From contig NZ_BJVJ01000029.1 in NCBI RefSeq assembly GCF_007989085.1, positions 1-64,000 on the forward strand: DNA of 64,000 bases, written 5' to 3'. Each line of letters opens with the position of its first letter. Positions within the stretch are counted from its first letter, which is position 1. Positions 8,295 through 16,062 of this stretch are shown here, piece after piece. Both the position numbers and the translations under genes were made by a program. The DNA comes from Pseudonocardia sulfidoxydans NBRC 16205. GTDB lineage: Bacteria > Actinomycetota > Actinomycetes > Mycobacteriales > Pseudonocardiaceae. The notes below the pieces were generated by a model. That model was not told the DNA's origin, made no database searches, and was given only the letters and a program-made list of their open reading frames with translations.

Positions 8295-8625
8295 GGGGAA
8301 CTCCTCCTGTGTACGTCGCGCCCCCGTCCTGGTGACGGGGATCCGCGAGCGTCCCCGGGATCAACGCGCGCTCCGCAGTCGACGACGCGTTCTTGCACCG
8401 GATCGAGTGAGCAACCGATGCCCGGCCGGTCGACACGGTCTGGATCGAGTGAACTCCCAGTTACCGCGGGTCGTGACGAACAGTGATCGATCACCGGCCG
8501 GGTTGTTGACCTGTGCCGTGCCGTGCACTAGCCCGTTCGGGTGGGCGGCGGCACCGGCCGGCCCGTCGACGATCGGCGCGACCATTCGAGCCGGCCCCTC
8601 GCCGGCGGTGATGCCCACCCGGCCG
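8295..8625. other. Upstream region of the secreted protein with paired repeats
   Basis: No gene is visible. An 11-bp direct repeat GGATCGAGTGA occurs at 8400-8410 and 8442-8452, 42 bp apart (four helical turns). A perfect 12-bp palindrome GTGATCGATCAC lies at 8483-8494, similar to CRP/FNR-type half-site symmetry. They could control the minus-strand gene that starts at 8294; this is inference from position and symmetry only. Confidence 0.35.
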
Positions 8626-8880
8626 TCACGCCGTCGTCAGGCCGACCCGTCGGCGCGTCAGGTCGAGCGCGATGATCCGTACCGTCACGATCTCGCCGGG
8701 CTGCGGCTCGCGCGCCCATTCGGAGATGTGCAGGATGCCGTCGACGCCGCCGCCGAGACGCACGAACGCCCCGAACGGGACGACGGACGTCACGACGCCC
8801 TCGATGGGTGCGCGCCCGCACTGGTCGGTGAGGAACTGCTGCCACGCCTGCTCGGGCGTGCTGCGATGGGGTTCGCTCAC
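8626..8880 (-). CDS. Single S1-domain RNA-binding mini-protein
   Basis: An 84-residue protein that is almost entirely one S1 (OB-fold) RNA-binding domain: IEGVVTSVVPFGAFVRLGGG, then DGILHISEWAREPQPGEIV, close to the S1 consensus of ribosomal protein S1 and PNPase. The most likely start is GTG 8880, 7 nt behind a very strong GGAGGT (8887-8892 region); GTG 8889 would add three residues but overlaps that site. A free S1 domain may bind mRNA or ribosomes. It is monocistronic here. Confidence 0.8.
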   Translation of the reverse strand: MSEPHRSTPEQAWQQFLTDQCGRAPIEGVVTSVVPFGAFVRLGGGVDGILHISEWAREPQPGEIVTVRIIALDLTRRRVGLTTA

Positions 8881-9424
8881 GTGATTCACCTCCTTCCCCC
8901 ACGGAATCGTCGATCCGCGGTGGGCGGCGGGCCCCTGGCCCGCCCGGTGCTCACGTGCCTGCCGGGAACCCGTCTCGTGCGAGGCGCGAGGCCGACCCGG
9001 CAGTCATGTCGTCGACGGTAGCGCCAGCGACGACGTGGGCGCCGCGATCGTCCGCCGGCCACCGCCCGCGCCGTCGTGTGGTCGTGTGGTCGCCGACCAC
9101 GCCTACGGCTACGCGGAGGCGCGGGCCGACGGCGTCGTCCGGCCCGTGGGCTCGTGAAGCCCGGCCTCACATCGCGCTGCAGGCGTGACGGGGTAGCGCA
9201 GGTGAGACGCCGCTCGCTACGGCCGGAGTTGTTCAGCACCCTCCCAGGCACTGCTGGGCGAGGTCGGCGCTCGCGAGGGAGACGATCCCGTCGCCCGCGA
9301 CCTCACCCGTGCCATGTCTGCCTCCTCGACCCGTAGGCCTGCCGTGTGCAGGCCGTACGAGTCGTGGAATGCGTGCCGTCGTCGGAACTCATCGGTCCGG
9401 CGACGGCGATCTCGGGGAGGGAGG
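8881..9424. other. Intergenic region with a possible gene relic
   Basis: About 540 bp between the S1 gene and the end of aroG. One plus-strand frame, open before 9008 and stopping at 9155-9157, has normal actinobacterial codon use and reads DHAYGYAEARADGVVRPVGS at its end, but no start codon is found, so it may be a gene remnant. At 9209-9226 an 18-bp word is identical, in reverse complement, to 46376-46393 inside the MITE-like element. No RNA gene was seen. Confidence 0.35.
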
Positions 9425-10483
9425 TCAGCGGCGGGCGCGGACCGCGGCGGCGAGGCCGTCGAGCACCGAGGCCGTGGTGTCCCAGTCCATGCAGGCGTCG
9501 GTGACGCTGCAGCCGCGGACCATGTCGGGGCCGATCTCCTGGCGTCCGGCGACGAGGAAGCTCTCCAGCATCACCCCGACGACGCCTTTCTCGCCCGCGG
9601 CGATCCGCGATGCGAGGTCGGCGGCGACGGTCGGCTGGCGGCGGTGGTCCTTGCCGGAGTTGCCGTGGCTGGCGTCGACGATGAGCCGTTCGGGCAGGCC
9701 GGCCTTGGTGAGTGTCCCCAGCGCGGCGGAGACGTGTTCGGCGGAGTAGTTGGGTCCGCCGCCGCCGCCGCGGAGGATGACGTGGCAGTCGGGGTTGCCG
9801 GTCGTCGTGATCAGTGACGCGAGACCGTCGGGGTTGATCCCCATGAACACGTGGCTCTCCGCCGACGCGCGGGCGCCGTCGACGGCGATCTGCACGTCGC
9901 CGTCGGTGGAGTTCTTGATCCCGATGGGCATGGACAGGGCGCTGCACAGCTGGCGGTGGACCTGGCTGGCGGCGGTGCGGGCGCCGATGGAGCCCCAGGA
10001 GACGAGGTCGGCGATGTACTGCGGGGTGATCGGGTCGAGGAACTCGCAGCCGACGGGCAGGCCGAGCGCGGTGATGTCGCGCAGCAGCGACCGGGCGATC
10101 CGCAGGCCCTTGTTGACCTGGAAGGTGCCGTCGAGGTCGGGGTCGTTGATGAGCCCTTTCCAGCCGACGGTGGTGCGCGGCTTCTCGAAGTAGGCCCGCA
10201 TGACGACGACGAGGTCCTCGCGGAGGGTCTCGGCGTGGGCGGCGAGGAGCCGGGCGTAGTCGAGCGCGGCGTCGGCGTCGTGGATGGAGCAGGGGCCGAC
10301 GACCACGACGAGGCGGTCGTCGCGGCCGGTGAGGACGTCGACGGCGGCGTCGCGCCCGTGGGTGACGGTGGCGGCGACGCCGGTGTCGACGGGTAGCTCG
10401 GACCGCAGGAGCGCGGGCGAGATGAGCGGGCTGATGCCCGCGGTGCGCTGCGCGTCCAGGTTCGGGCTGGCGAGGGTGTTCAT
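9425..10483 (-). CDS. aroG: Class I 3-deoxy-7-phosphoheptulonate (DAHP) synthase
   Basis: A 352-residue protein matching the E. coli AroF/G/H type of DAHP synthase, which condenses phosphoenolpyruvate and erythrose 4-phosphate in the first step of the shikimate pathway. Diagnostic segments are VVVVGPCSIHD, MRAYFEKPRTTVGWKGLIND, GARTAASQVHR, IGIKNSTDG and ILRGGGGGPNY, covering PEP-, metal- and phosphate-binding residues. Length is typical. The ATG at 10483 follows a GAGAGGA 11 nt upstream. Upstream lies a short ORF with consecutive Tyr-Trp-Phe codons and two stem-loops, so the gene is probably attenuated by aromatic amino acid supply. The symbol is by similarity; aroF would be equally valid. 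Confidence 0.93.
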   Translation of the reverse strand: MNTLASPNLDAQRTAGISPLISPALLRSELPVDTGVAATVTHGRDAAVDVLTGRDDRLVVVVGPCSIHDADAALDYARLLAAHAETLREDLVVVMRAYFEKPRTTVGWKGLINDPDLDGTFQVNKGLRIARSLLRDITALGLPVGCEFLDPITPQYIADLVSWGSIGARTAASQVHRQLCSALSMPIGIKNSTDGDVQIAVDGARASAESHVFMGINPDGLASLITTTGNPDCHVILRGGGGGPNYSAEHVSAALGTLTKAGLPERLIVDASHGNSGKDHRRQPTVAADLASRIAAGEKGVVGVMLESFLVAGRQEIGPDMVRGCSVTDACMDWDTTASVLDGLAAAVRARR

Positions 10484-10528
10484 GACGGGGGTCGTCCTCT
10501 CAGGGATCGGACCCGCCCGTCGTCACCG

Positions 10529-10549
10529 CGAGCCGGTCCGTCCGGCTCG
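10529..10549. terminator. Stem-loop in the aroG leader
   Basis: An inverted repeat with 8-bp arms (CGAGCCGG / CCGGCTCG) and a 5-nt loop lies between the leader peptide stop and the aroG start. A second, longer imperfect pairing is possible between the GACGGGCGGGTCC and GGACGACCCCCGTC stretches (transcript sense, about 10484-10521), which would cover the aroG ribosome site. Alternative pairing of this kind is what attenuators use; no U-run is visible, so control may be translational. Confidence 0.5.
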
Positions 10550-10562
10550 GGGTGGTCGATGG

Positions 10563-10628
10563 TTAGCGCAGCAGATCGCCCGCCGACCCGTCCCGGGCCG
10601 GTCGCGTAAACCAGTACTGGCGCTGCAC
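10563..10628 (-). CDS. Putative aromatic leader peptide (Tyr-Trp-Phe) of aroG
   Basis: A 21-codon ORF (GTG to TAA) begins MQRQYWFTRPAR, with one codon each for Tyr, Trp and Phe in a row at positions 5-7, the three end products of the pathway begun by the downstream gene. A TANNNT hexamer (TACTGT) lies 7 nt before the GTG, so the transcript would be leaderless and the peptide its first message. Ribosome stalling at the YWF codons would alter folding of the following stem-loops. Attenuators of this logic are known for trp and leu genes in actinobacteria; this one is inferred from sequence. Confidence 0.65.
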   Translation of the reverse strand: MQRQYWFTRPARDGSAGDLLR

Positions 10629-10635
10629 GGGCGCG

Positions 10636-10641
10636 ACAGTA
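10636..10641 (-). promoter_or_regulatory. -10 hexamer of the aroG leader transcript
   Basis: TACTGT (minus strand) ends 7 nt before the GTG of the leader peptide, the spacing expected if transcription begins at the GTG. No convincing -35 element is seen. Confidence 0.45.
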
Positions 10642-10709
10642 GCCGACGCGGACCTCGCACCGCCAGGGAGCATGGTCACCTCGCGCGGGTGAAGGCCGTG
10701 GTGGCGGGG

Positions 10710-11006
10710 TCAGCCGCCGGCCGCGGAGACGCGTGCGGAGATCTCCGCGGCCAGCGCGGTGTCCTTGGCGGTGAGGCCGCCGGCCGAGTGCGTCGACAGG
10801 CGGAAGGTCAGTGTCCGCCAACGAATGTCGATGTCGGGGTGGTGGTCGGCGCGCTCGGCGTCGTCGCCGACCTCCCCGACGACGCGGATCGCCGTCGGGA
10901 AGTCGGGCAGCTTCGCGGTGCGCACGATCGAGTCGCCGTCGCGCTCCCACCCGGGGAGGTCGGCGAGGGCCGAGGTGATGGAGGCGTCGTCGAGGAGATC
11001 GGCCAT
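10710..11006 (-). CDS. Pterin-4a-carbinolamine dehydratase
   Basis: A 98-residue protein of the PCD/DCoH family, which dehydrates 4a-hydroxytetrahydrobiopterin to quinonoid dihydropterin. The active-site signature is present as ADHHPDIDIRW (His-His-Pro plus downstream aromatic residue), with the conserved LSTHSAGGLT segment after it. Size is typical of the single-domain bacterial form. In organisms without a phenylalanine hydroxylase such proteins may recycle other pterins or have lost that role; no partner gene is adjacent. The ATG at 11006 gives the usual N-terminus (MADLLDDASITSAL). Confidence 0.9.
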   Translation of the reverse strand: MADLLDDASITSALADLPGWERDGDSIVRTAKLPDFPTAIRVVGEVGDDAERADHHPDIDIRWRTLTFRLSTHSAGGLTAKDTALAAEISARVSAAGG

Positions 11007-11099
11007 GCCCGGCAGTCTTCCGCAGCAGGGCAGCCCTGCGCAGCGGGGAAGGTGCCGAACGGCCGTGTGCCTCGATGCCGGCGCCCCGGACGGCTCACG

Positions 11100-11945
11100 T
11101 CAGGCGTCGCGCGTGAGCATCCGGCTCGTGGTGATCCCGCCACCGATCGCCATGTAGCACAACGCCCGCAGCGTGCTGCTGCCCAGCTCGCCCCAGGTCG
11201 TCGGGTCGCGCAGGACGTCGGCGCCTGCGGAGAAGCCCGTCGTCAACAGGTAGGGCTGCAGCCAGTCGAGCGCGGGGATCGCGCCGAGCACACCGAACAC
11301 GATGAGCCCGCCCAGCACCGACGCGAGCACCACCAGCGGGTGCTCGGTGAACGCGGAGATCGCCAGCGCGACCGCGCCCACCGCGGCGAGCTGGCCGACG
11401 GTCCACAGGGCCGCGATCCCGACCCGGCCCATCGCCTCGCCGAGGCCGAGCGTCGTGCCGGACAACGTGACCAGCGTGCCGTCGGCACCGCCCACGACGA
11501 CGAGCCCGGCGATCACGCCGACGACGGCGACGACCAGTGTCGCCACCACGGCCACGACGAGCACCCCGAACGCCTTCATCACGACGAGCCGGCCACGCCC
11601 CACGGGCGCGAGCAGCAGGCCACGCAACGTGCCGTGCGCGGCTTCGCCCGCGATCGCGTCGGCCGCCGCCATCGCGACGGCGAGCGGCAGCAGCAGCGCC
11701 AGCATCAACGTCATCGCCGCGACGGGCAGCACGAGCCCGTTGCCCGCGATCGCGCCGATCAGCCCGCCACCGCTGCGGTCGGCGACGACGACACCGACCG
11801 CGATCAGGATCGGGACCAGCGCGAACAGCCCGAGCATGACGAGGGTGCGCGGGCGGCGCAGCACCCAGCGCAGCTCGGCGCCGAGCAGCCGGCCCATGGG
11901 CGCGGACCTGCGGTGGGGCGTCGTGGCGCTCTCGACCAACGTCAT
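11100..11945 (-). CDS. ABC-2 type transporter permease
   Basis: A 281-residue integral membrane protein with six hydrophobic segments (for example LVMLGLFALVPILIAVGVVV and ALLLPLAVAMAAADAIAGE) and the EAAHGTLRGLLLAPVGR segment typical of ABC-2 permeases. Its ATG overlaps the stop of the ATPase gene (ATGA), so the two are made together and form one exporter. Third gene of a minus-strand operon with an RseB/LolA-like secreted protein, divergent from a two-component system; such arrangements often answer envelope stress or antimicrobial peptides. Substrate unknown. Confidence 0.85.
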   Translation of the reverse strand: MTLVESATTPHRRSAPMGRLLGAELRWVLRRPRTLVMLGLFALVPILIAVGVVVADRSGGGLIGAIAGNGLVLPVAAMTLMLALLLPLAVAMAAADAIAGEAAHGTLRGLLLAPVGRGRLVVMKAFGVLVVAVVATLVVAVVGVIAGLVVVGGADGTLVTLSGTTLGLGEAMGRVGIAALWTVGQLAAVGAVALAISAFTEHPLVVLASVLGGLIVFGVLGAIPALDWLQPYLLTTGFSAGADVLRDPTTWGELGSSTLRALCYMAIGGGITTSRMLTRDA

Positions 11946-12895
11946 GGCGACTCCTCGGTCAGGCGCGCGAACAGCTCCTCGAGCCGGGCCCGGCGGCGGC
12001 GCGCCTCGTGCACCGCCACACCCGCCCGGACCAGCAGCGCGACGACCTCCGGCGCGGGTGGGCCGCCGTCGGCGACGACGATCCCGTCGCCCTCCCGGAA
12101 CGCCGTCGCACCGATACCGCGCAACGACTCCAGCGCGGTGTCGACGTCGGGTGTGGTGACGACGAGCCCGCCGGTCCCGGCCTCCAGCAGCGCGCTCAGC
12201 TCACCCGAGGCCACCAGGGTGCCCGACTGCAGCACCGCGACGTGCGTGCACGTCGCCTCCACCTCGGCCAGCAGGTGCGACGACACCAGCACGGTCGCGC
12301 CGCCCGCGTGCAGCTCGGCGACGATCCGGCGGACGTCGCGGGTGCCGGCGGGGTCGAGGCCGTTGGTGGGCTCGTCGAGCACCACCAGCCTGCGCGGCAC
12401 CAGCAACGCCGCCGCCAGGCCGAGCCGTTGCTTCATGCCGAGGGAGTAGCCGCGGAAGCGGCGGTCGGCGGCGTCGGCCAGCCCCACGCGCTCCAGGGCG
12501 GTACCGACGGCCTCGCGGATCTGGCTTGTCGCCAGCAGCGGCTCGGTCGCGGCGACCCGGCGCAGGTTCTCCCGCCCCGACAGGAACGGGTGGAACCCCG
12601 GCCCCTCGACGAGCGCGCCGACGTGCGGCAGCGCCTGCTCGGCCGCATCCGGCACCGCGTGGCCCAGCAGCTCCGCGGTGCCGGACGTGGGGCGGGTCAG
12701 CCCGAGGAGCATCCGGATCAGCGTGGTCTTGCCGGACCCGTTGGGGCCCAACATGCCCAGTACCGAACCGGTGGGCACCTCGAGGTCGATCCCGTCGACG
12801 GCGACGGTCCTGCCGAACACCTTCCGCACCCCGCGGACGGCGGCCGCGGGAGGTGCAACCCGGGCCGCCGTGCGCTCGTCGGTGGATGCGGTCAC
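11942..12895 (-). CDS. ABC transporter ATP-binding protein
   Basis: A 317-residue ATPase with Walker A (LGPNGSGKTTLIRMLLGL), a signature region reading YSLGMKQRLGLAAALL, Walker B (RRLVVLDEPTNGLDP) and the H-loop (VLVSSHLLAEVE). The C-terminal 80 residues carry the extra domain common in ABC-2 drug and lantibiotic exporters. The signature is YSLGMKQR rather than LSGGQ, a known variant in this subfamily. It starts at GTG 12895 and lies 10 bp after the LolA-like gene; it pairs with the permease at 11100. Confidence 0.9.
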   Translation of the reverse strand: MTASTDERTAARVAPPAAAVRGVRKVFGRTVAVDGIDLEVPTGSVLGMLGPNGSGKTTLIRMLLGLTRPTSGTAELLGHAVPDAAEQALPHVGALVEGPGFHPFLSGRENLRRVAATEPLLATSQIREAVGTALERVGLADAADRRFRGYSLGMKQRLGLAAALLVPRRLVVLDEPTNGLDPAGTRDVRRIVAELHAGGATVLVSSHLLAEVEATCTHVAVLQSGTLVASGELSALLEAGTGGLVVTTPDVDTALESLRGIGATAFREGDGIVVADGGPPAPEVVALLVRAGVAVHEARRRRARLEELFARLTEESP

Positions 12896-12905
12896 TGTGG
12901 AGTCG

Positions 12906-13940
12906 TCACTGGGACAGGGCCTCGGTCAGCACCTGGGCGGGCACCGCGCCCGCGGCGACCCGGCCGTCGGAGGTGATGATGGCCGTCGCCACCGCGGTGT
13001 CGATCTCGCGGCCGCTGCCCCACGGGCCGCTGACCTCCTTGCCGATCGACGAGAGATCGGGAGCGCCGTCACGACCACCCTGCTGCTGCGCGTCGGCGGG
13101 CGGCATCGTCGCGATCACGACGGTGTCCCAGCCGTCGCCGACGACCTTCGGCTCCGGACGCTGCGGCTTCTGCGCGTCACCGGGGCGATCGGGCGCCTCG
13201 GTCACCGTCGCGCCGGGCGGCGGGGTGAACGTGAACATGCCGGGATCCTGGGCCCCGAACTCCAGCTCGGTGAAACCGACCTGCAACGCCGGGTCCGACG
13301 AACCGTTGGCCAGCACCGTCAGCCGCAGCGGGAGCCGCTTCTCCGAGTCGACCGCCACCCGCACCTCGCGCAGCAGCGTCCGCTCCGTCGGCAGGGGACG
13401 CAGCACCAGCTCGTAGGCCGGGCGGCCCGCCACCTCGGCGGTGCCGTCGACCGCGACCGTGCTCGTCGCCCGCAGGTCCGCGACCGCCTTCTGCGCCGCA
13501 GCGGCCGGGTCGGTCACGTCGGCCTGCGGCGGCTTCTGTTCGGTGCCGACGGCCTTCTTCGTGACGGTCTTGTCGGCGGAGTCCCACGCCCACACGGTCG
13601 TGCCGTCGTCGACGATCGTCTTCTCGCCCTGCCCGCTCGGCACCGACAGCCGGCCCTTGCCGGCGCCGTCGGACCACACCTGCGCGGTCGACGTCCCGTT
13701 CGCGGCCTGCGGCACACCCGGGATCGCGGGCAGCCCCAACGCGTTGTCTAGGGTCACGGTGGCGTGCAACGGACCCGGGTCCTTCGCCTCGACCACCGAC
13801 GTCACCAGATCCTCCGCGCTCACCGGCGGCAGCTCCGGCGCCGCACCCGCGCCGGCCGGGACGGCCAACAGGCCCAGCCCCACCGCCCCCGCGACGGCGA
13901 CCCCCATGCCGACCCGTGCCCAGCCACGTCGTGATGCCAT
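12906..13940 (-). CDS. Secreted RseB/LolA-like lipoprotein-carrier fold protein
   Basis: A 344-residue protein with a signal peptide (residues 1-33, ending near GAGAAPELPP) and a mature part resembling LolA/RseB-type half-barrel proteins. Clues are ADKTVTKKAV, VAGRPAYELVLRPLPTERTL and RVAVDSEKRLPLRLTVLANG, the last matching the sigma-E regulatory RseB/MucB style. It may bind lipid or lipoprotein outside the membrane and report envelope state. It is the first gene of the ABC operon and stands divergent to the response regulator, so the operon is likely under that system. The ATG at 13940 is used; a longer frame would run into the regulatory repeats. Confidence 0.75.
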   Translation of the reverse strand: MASRRGWARVGMGVAVAGAVGLGLLAVPAGAGAAPELPPVSAEDLVTSVVEAKDPGPLHATVTLDNALGLPAIPGVPQAANGTSTAQVWSDGAGKGRLSVPSGQGEKTIVDDGTTVWAWDSADKTVTKKAVGTEQKPPQADVTDPAAAAQKAVADLRATSTVAVDGTAEVAGRPAYELVLRPLPTERTLLREVRVAVDSEKRLPLRLTVLANGSSDPALQVGFTELEFGAQDPGMFTFTPPPGATVTEAPDRPGDAQKPQRPEPKVVGDGWDTVVIATMPPADAQQQGGRDGAPDLSSIGKEVSGPWGSGREIDTAVATAIITSDGRVAAGAVPAQVLTEALSQ

Positions 13941-13963
13941 GCGCTCAGCCTGACGTATCGGCC

Positions 13964-13999
13964 CTGAGAAGCCACTGAGTGCGCTGAGAAGCCCCTGAG
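13964..13999. promoter_or_regulatory. Tandem CTGAGAAGCC-N-CTGAG repeats, probable response-regulator sites
   Basis: Two 16-bp copies, CTGAGAAGCCACTGAG (13964-13979) and CTGAGAAGCCCCTGAG (13984-13999), differ at one base and start 20 bp apart. Each holds two CTGAG half-sites 11 bp apart, the spacing used by OmpR-family regulators. They fill the 94-bp gap between the divergent LolA-like gene and the response regulator gene, so autoregulation is likely. The reverse complement of the half-site recurs upstream of sigE (47153-47172). Confidence 0.6.
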
Positions 14000-14020
14000 C
14001 CCACTGTCGGTGCGGACCAG

Positions 14021-14026
14021 TAGCGT
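14021..14026 (+). promoter_or_regulatory. -10 hexamer of the response regulator gene
   Basis: TAGCGT ends 8 nt before the ATG at 14035, pointing to a leaderless transcript. It lies directly downstream of the CTGAG repeats. Confidence 0.4.
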
Positions 14027-14034
14027 CCGGCGCG

Positions 14035-14721
14035 ATGGCGAGAGTGCTGGTGGTCGACGACGAGCCCGGGGTGCGCACGGCGCTGCACCGCGGGCTCACC
14101 GCCGAGGGCATGGAGGTCGTGTCCGTCGGCGACGGCCAGTCCGCCCTGCGCGCCGCGCTGACCGGCAGTTTCGACGCCGTCGTCCTCGACATCATCCTTC
14201 CCGGCCTCTCCGGCTACCGGGTCCTCGAACACATGCGCGCCGCCGGCGTCGACACCCCCGTCCTGCTGGTGTCGGCCAAGGACGGGGAGATCGACCAGGC
14301 CGACGGGCTCGACCTCGGCGCCGACGGCTACCTGATCAAACCCTTCTCGTTCGTCGTGCTCGTCGCGCAGCTCAAAGCCATGCTCCGCCGTCGCGACGCC
14401 ACCCTCGGCCGCACCGGGCAGCGGGTCCGCCTCGGCGGGCTCGTCGTCGACCCCGCCGCCCGCAGCGCCTCCTACGAGGGCAACGCCATGGAGCTGTCGC
14501 CGCGGGAGTTCGCGCTGCTGCACGCGCTCGCCAGCCGGCCCGACACCGCCGTCGCCAAGGACGAGCTGCTGCGGCTGGTGTGGGGCGACGCGCAGGCCGC
14601 GAGCCGCAACGTCGTCGAGGTCTACGTCGGATACCTGCGACGCAAGCTCGAGGCCGTCGGCGCCGGGCACCTGCTGCGCACCGTCCGCGGCTTCGGCTAC
14701 CTGGTCGGTTCCGGGACGTGA
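14035..14721 (+). CDS. OmpR-family response regulator
   Basis: A 228-residue two-domain protein. The receiver domain has the acidic pocket Asp8/Asp9, the phospho-acceptor Asp52 (VVLDIILPG) and Lys102 (LIKPF). The C-terminal winged helix reads MELSPREFALLHALA and VEVYVGYLRRKLEAVG, then LRTVRGFGYLV, the OmpR/PhoB DNA-binding type. It overlaps the kinase gene by 4 bp. No Shine-Dalgarno precedes the ATG, but TAGCGT 8 nt upstream suggests a leaderless mRNA. Likely targets are its own promoter and the divergent ABC/LolA-like operon; a matching motif before sigE suggests an MprA-like role. Confidence 0.92.
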   Translation: MARVLVVDDEPGVRTALHRGLTAEGMEVVSVGDGQSALRAALTGSFDAVVLDIILPGLSGYRVLEHMRAAGVDTPVLLVSAKDGEIDQADGLDLGADGYLIKPFSFVVLVAQLKAMLRRRDATLGRTGQRVRLGGLVVDPAARSASYEGNAMELSPREFALLHALASRPDTAVAKDELLRLVWGDAQAASRNVVEVYVGYLRRKLEAVGAGHLLRTVRGFGYLVGSGT

Positions 14722-16043
14722 CCCGCCTGCTCCGCTGGTGGTCGCGGCGTTCGCTGCGGTTCCGGATCACCCTCGTCGTCGGGGTCGTGGCCGTCGTCGC
14801 GCTGGTCCTGCTGTCGCGGCTCGGCGCCGGACTCGTCGCGTCCACACTGACCGGAGCGGCCGACGCCGAGCTGCGTGTCCAGGCCACCTCGGTCGCCGGG
14901 GACCTGCGCACCGACGGAGCCGCCGTCGGCGGCCCGGCCGTCCGGGTCGTCGACACCGCGGGCGACCCCGTCGACGGGCGTGGGCCACTCCCGTTGCGCG
15001 ACAGCGAGATCCGCCGCCTCGCCAGCGGCACCGCCATCACCACGTTCGCCGGCGGCGAGTTCCGCCGCTGGCTCGCCGTCCCCGCCGTGGTGCCCGACGG
15101 GTCGACGCGGCTCGTCGTCGCCGGCGGCACCCTCGTCGGCGGTGCCACCCTGCTCGCCCGCGCGGCCGTCGGGTTCCTGCTCGCCGCCCTCGCCGTCGCC
15201 GCCGTCATCGCCCTCGCCGCGTGGGCCGCCACCCGCGCCGCGCTCCGCCCCGTCGACCGCATGCGCGCCTCCGCCGCCGCCCTCCCACCCGGCGAACGGC
15301 TCCCGCTGCCCGAGTCCCGCGACGAGCTCCGCTCCCTCGCCGAGGAGATCAACGGGCTGCTCGCCCGCCGCGACGACGCCGTCGCCCGCCTCGAACGTTT
15401 CACCGGCGACGCCGCCCACGAGCTCCGCTCCCCGGTCGCGTCCATCCGCGCCCAGGCCGAGGTCGCCGTCGCCCACCCCGACCCGGCACTGTCCGACGAC
15501 ACGTTGCGCGCCATCGCCGGAGAAGCCGAACGGCTGACGACGATGCTGTCCGACCTGCTCGCCCTGGCCCGCGCCGACGCCGGCCGCCGACCCGCCCCCG
15601 AACCCGTCGACCTCGTCGCCGCCGTCCGGGCCGCGACATCTCGGCTCGCCGAGTCCGACTCCACCCCGGTCGTGGAAGTCGTCGCGCCCGCCCCCGCGTC
15701 GGTCGCGGCCGGCCCCGGTGAGGTCGCGCTCGTCCTCGACAACCTCCTCGGCAACGCCGTCCGCTACGCCCGCACCGTCGTCCGCGTCGCCGTCCTGCCC
15801 GCCGGACGCACCGTGAGGCTGCTCGTCGACGACGACGGCCCCGGCGTCCCCGCCGCCGACCGCGCCCGCATCTTCGACAGATTCACCCGCCTCGCCCCCG
15901 AACACGCAGGCGACGGCGGCGGCGCCGGGCTCGGCCTCGCCCTCGTCGACGGGCTCGTCCGCGCCCGCGGCGGCACCGTCACCGCGGGCGCCGCACCCGA
16001 CGGCGGCGCCCGGCTGGAGGTGCGCTGGCCCGCCGCCGGGTGA
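14718..16043 (+). CDS. Membrane sensor histidine kinase
   Basis: A 441-residue kinase. Transmembrane segments lie near 16-35 (ITLVVGVVAVVALVLLSRLG) and 155-175 (AAVGFLLAALAVAAVIALAA) and enclose an extracytoplasmic sensor region of about 115 residues. Then come HAMP (about 176-225), the dimerisation/phospho-acceptor helix with His234 in FTGDAAHELRSPVASIRAQ, and a HATPase domain with N-box DNLLGNAVRYA, G1 DDDGPGVP and G2 GAGLGLALV. The GTG at 14718 overlaps the regulator stop. It phosphorylates the upstream response regulator; the stimulus is probably at the cell envelope, judged from the LolA-like/ABC neighbours. Confidence 0.92.
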   Translation: MTRLLRWWSRRSLRFRITLVVGVVAVVALVLLSRLGAGLVASTLTGAADAELRVQATSVAGDLRTDGAAVGGPAVRVVDTAGDPVDGRGPLPLRDSEIRRLASGTAITTFAGGEFRRWLAVPAVVPDGSTRLVVAGGTLVGGATLLARAAVGFLLAALAVAAVIALAAWAATRAALRPVDRMRASAAALPPGERLPLPESRDELRSLAEEINGLLARRDDAVARLERFTGDAAHELRSPVASIRAQAEVAVAHPDPALSDDTLRAIAGEAERLTTMLSDLLALARADAGRRPAPEPVDLVAAVRAATSRLAESDSTPVVEVVAPAPASVAAGPGEVALVLDNLLGNAVRYARTVVRVAVLPAGRTVRLLVDDDGPGVPAADRARIFDRFTRLAPEHAGDGGGAGLGLALVDGLVRARGGTVTAGAAPDGGARLEVRWPAAG

Positions 16044-16062
16044 CCTTTGCGACGATCTGCGC

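Noticed and set aside
8295..8625. c-di-AMP (ydaO-type) riboswitch upstream of the secreted protein
   Set aside because: Expected because such switches precede secreted proteins in actinobacteria, but the conserved core words are not there.
9008..9157. Coding-like frame in the gap before aroG
   Set aside because: Good codon use but no start codon and no recognisable domain; mentioned only as a possible relic.
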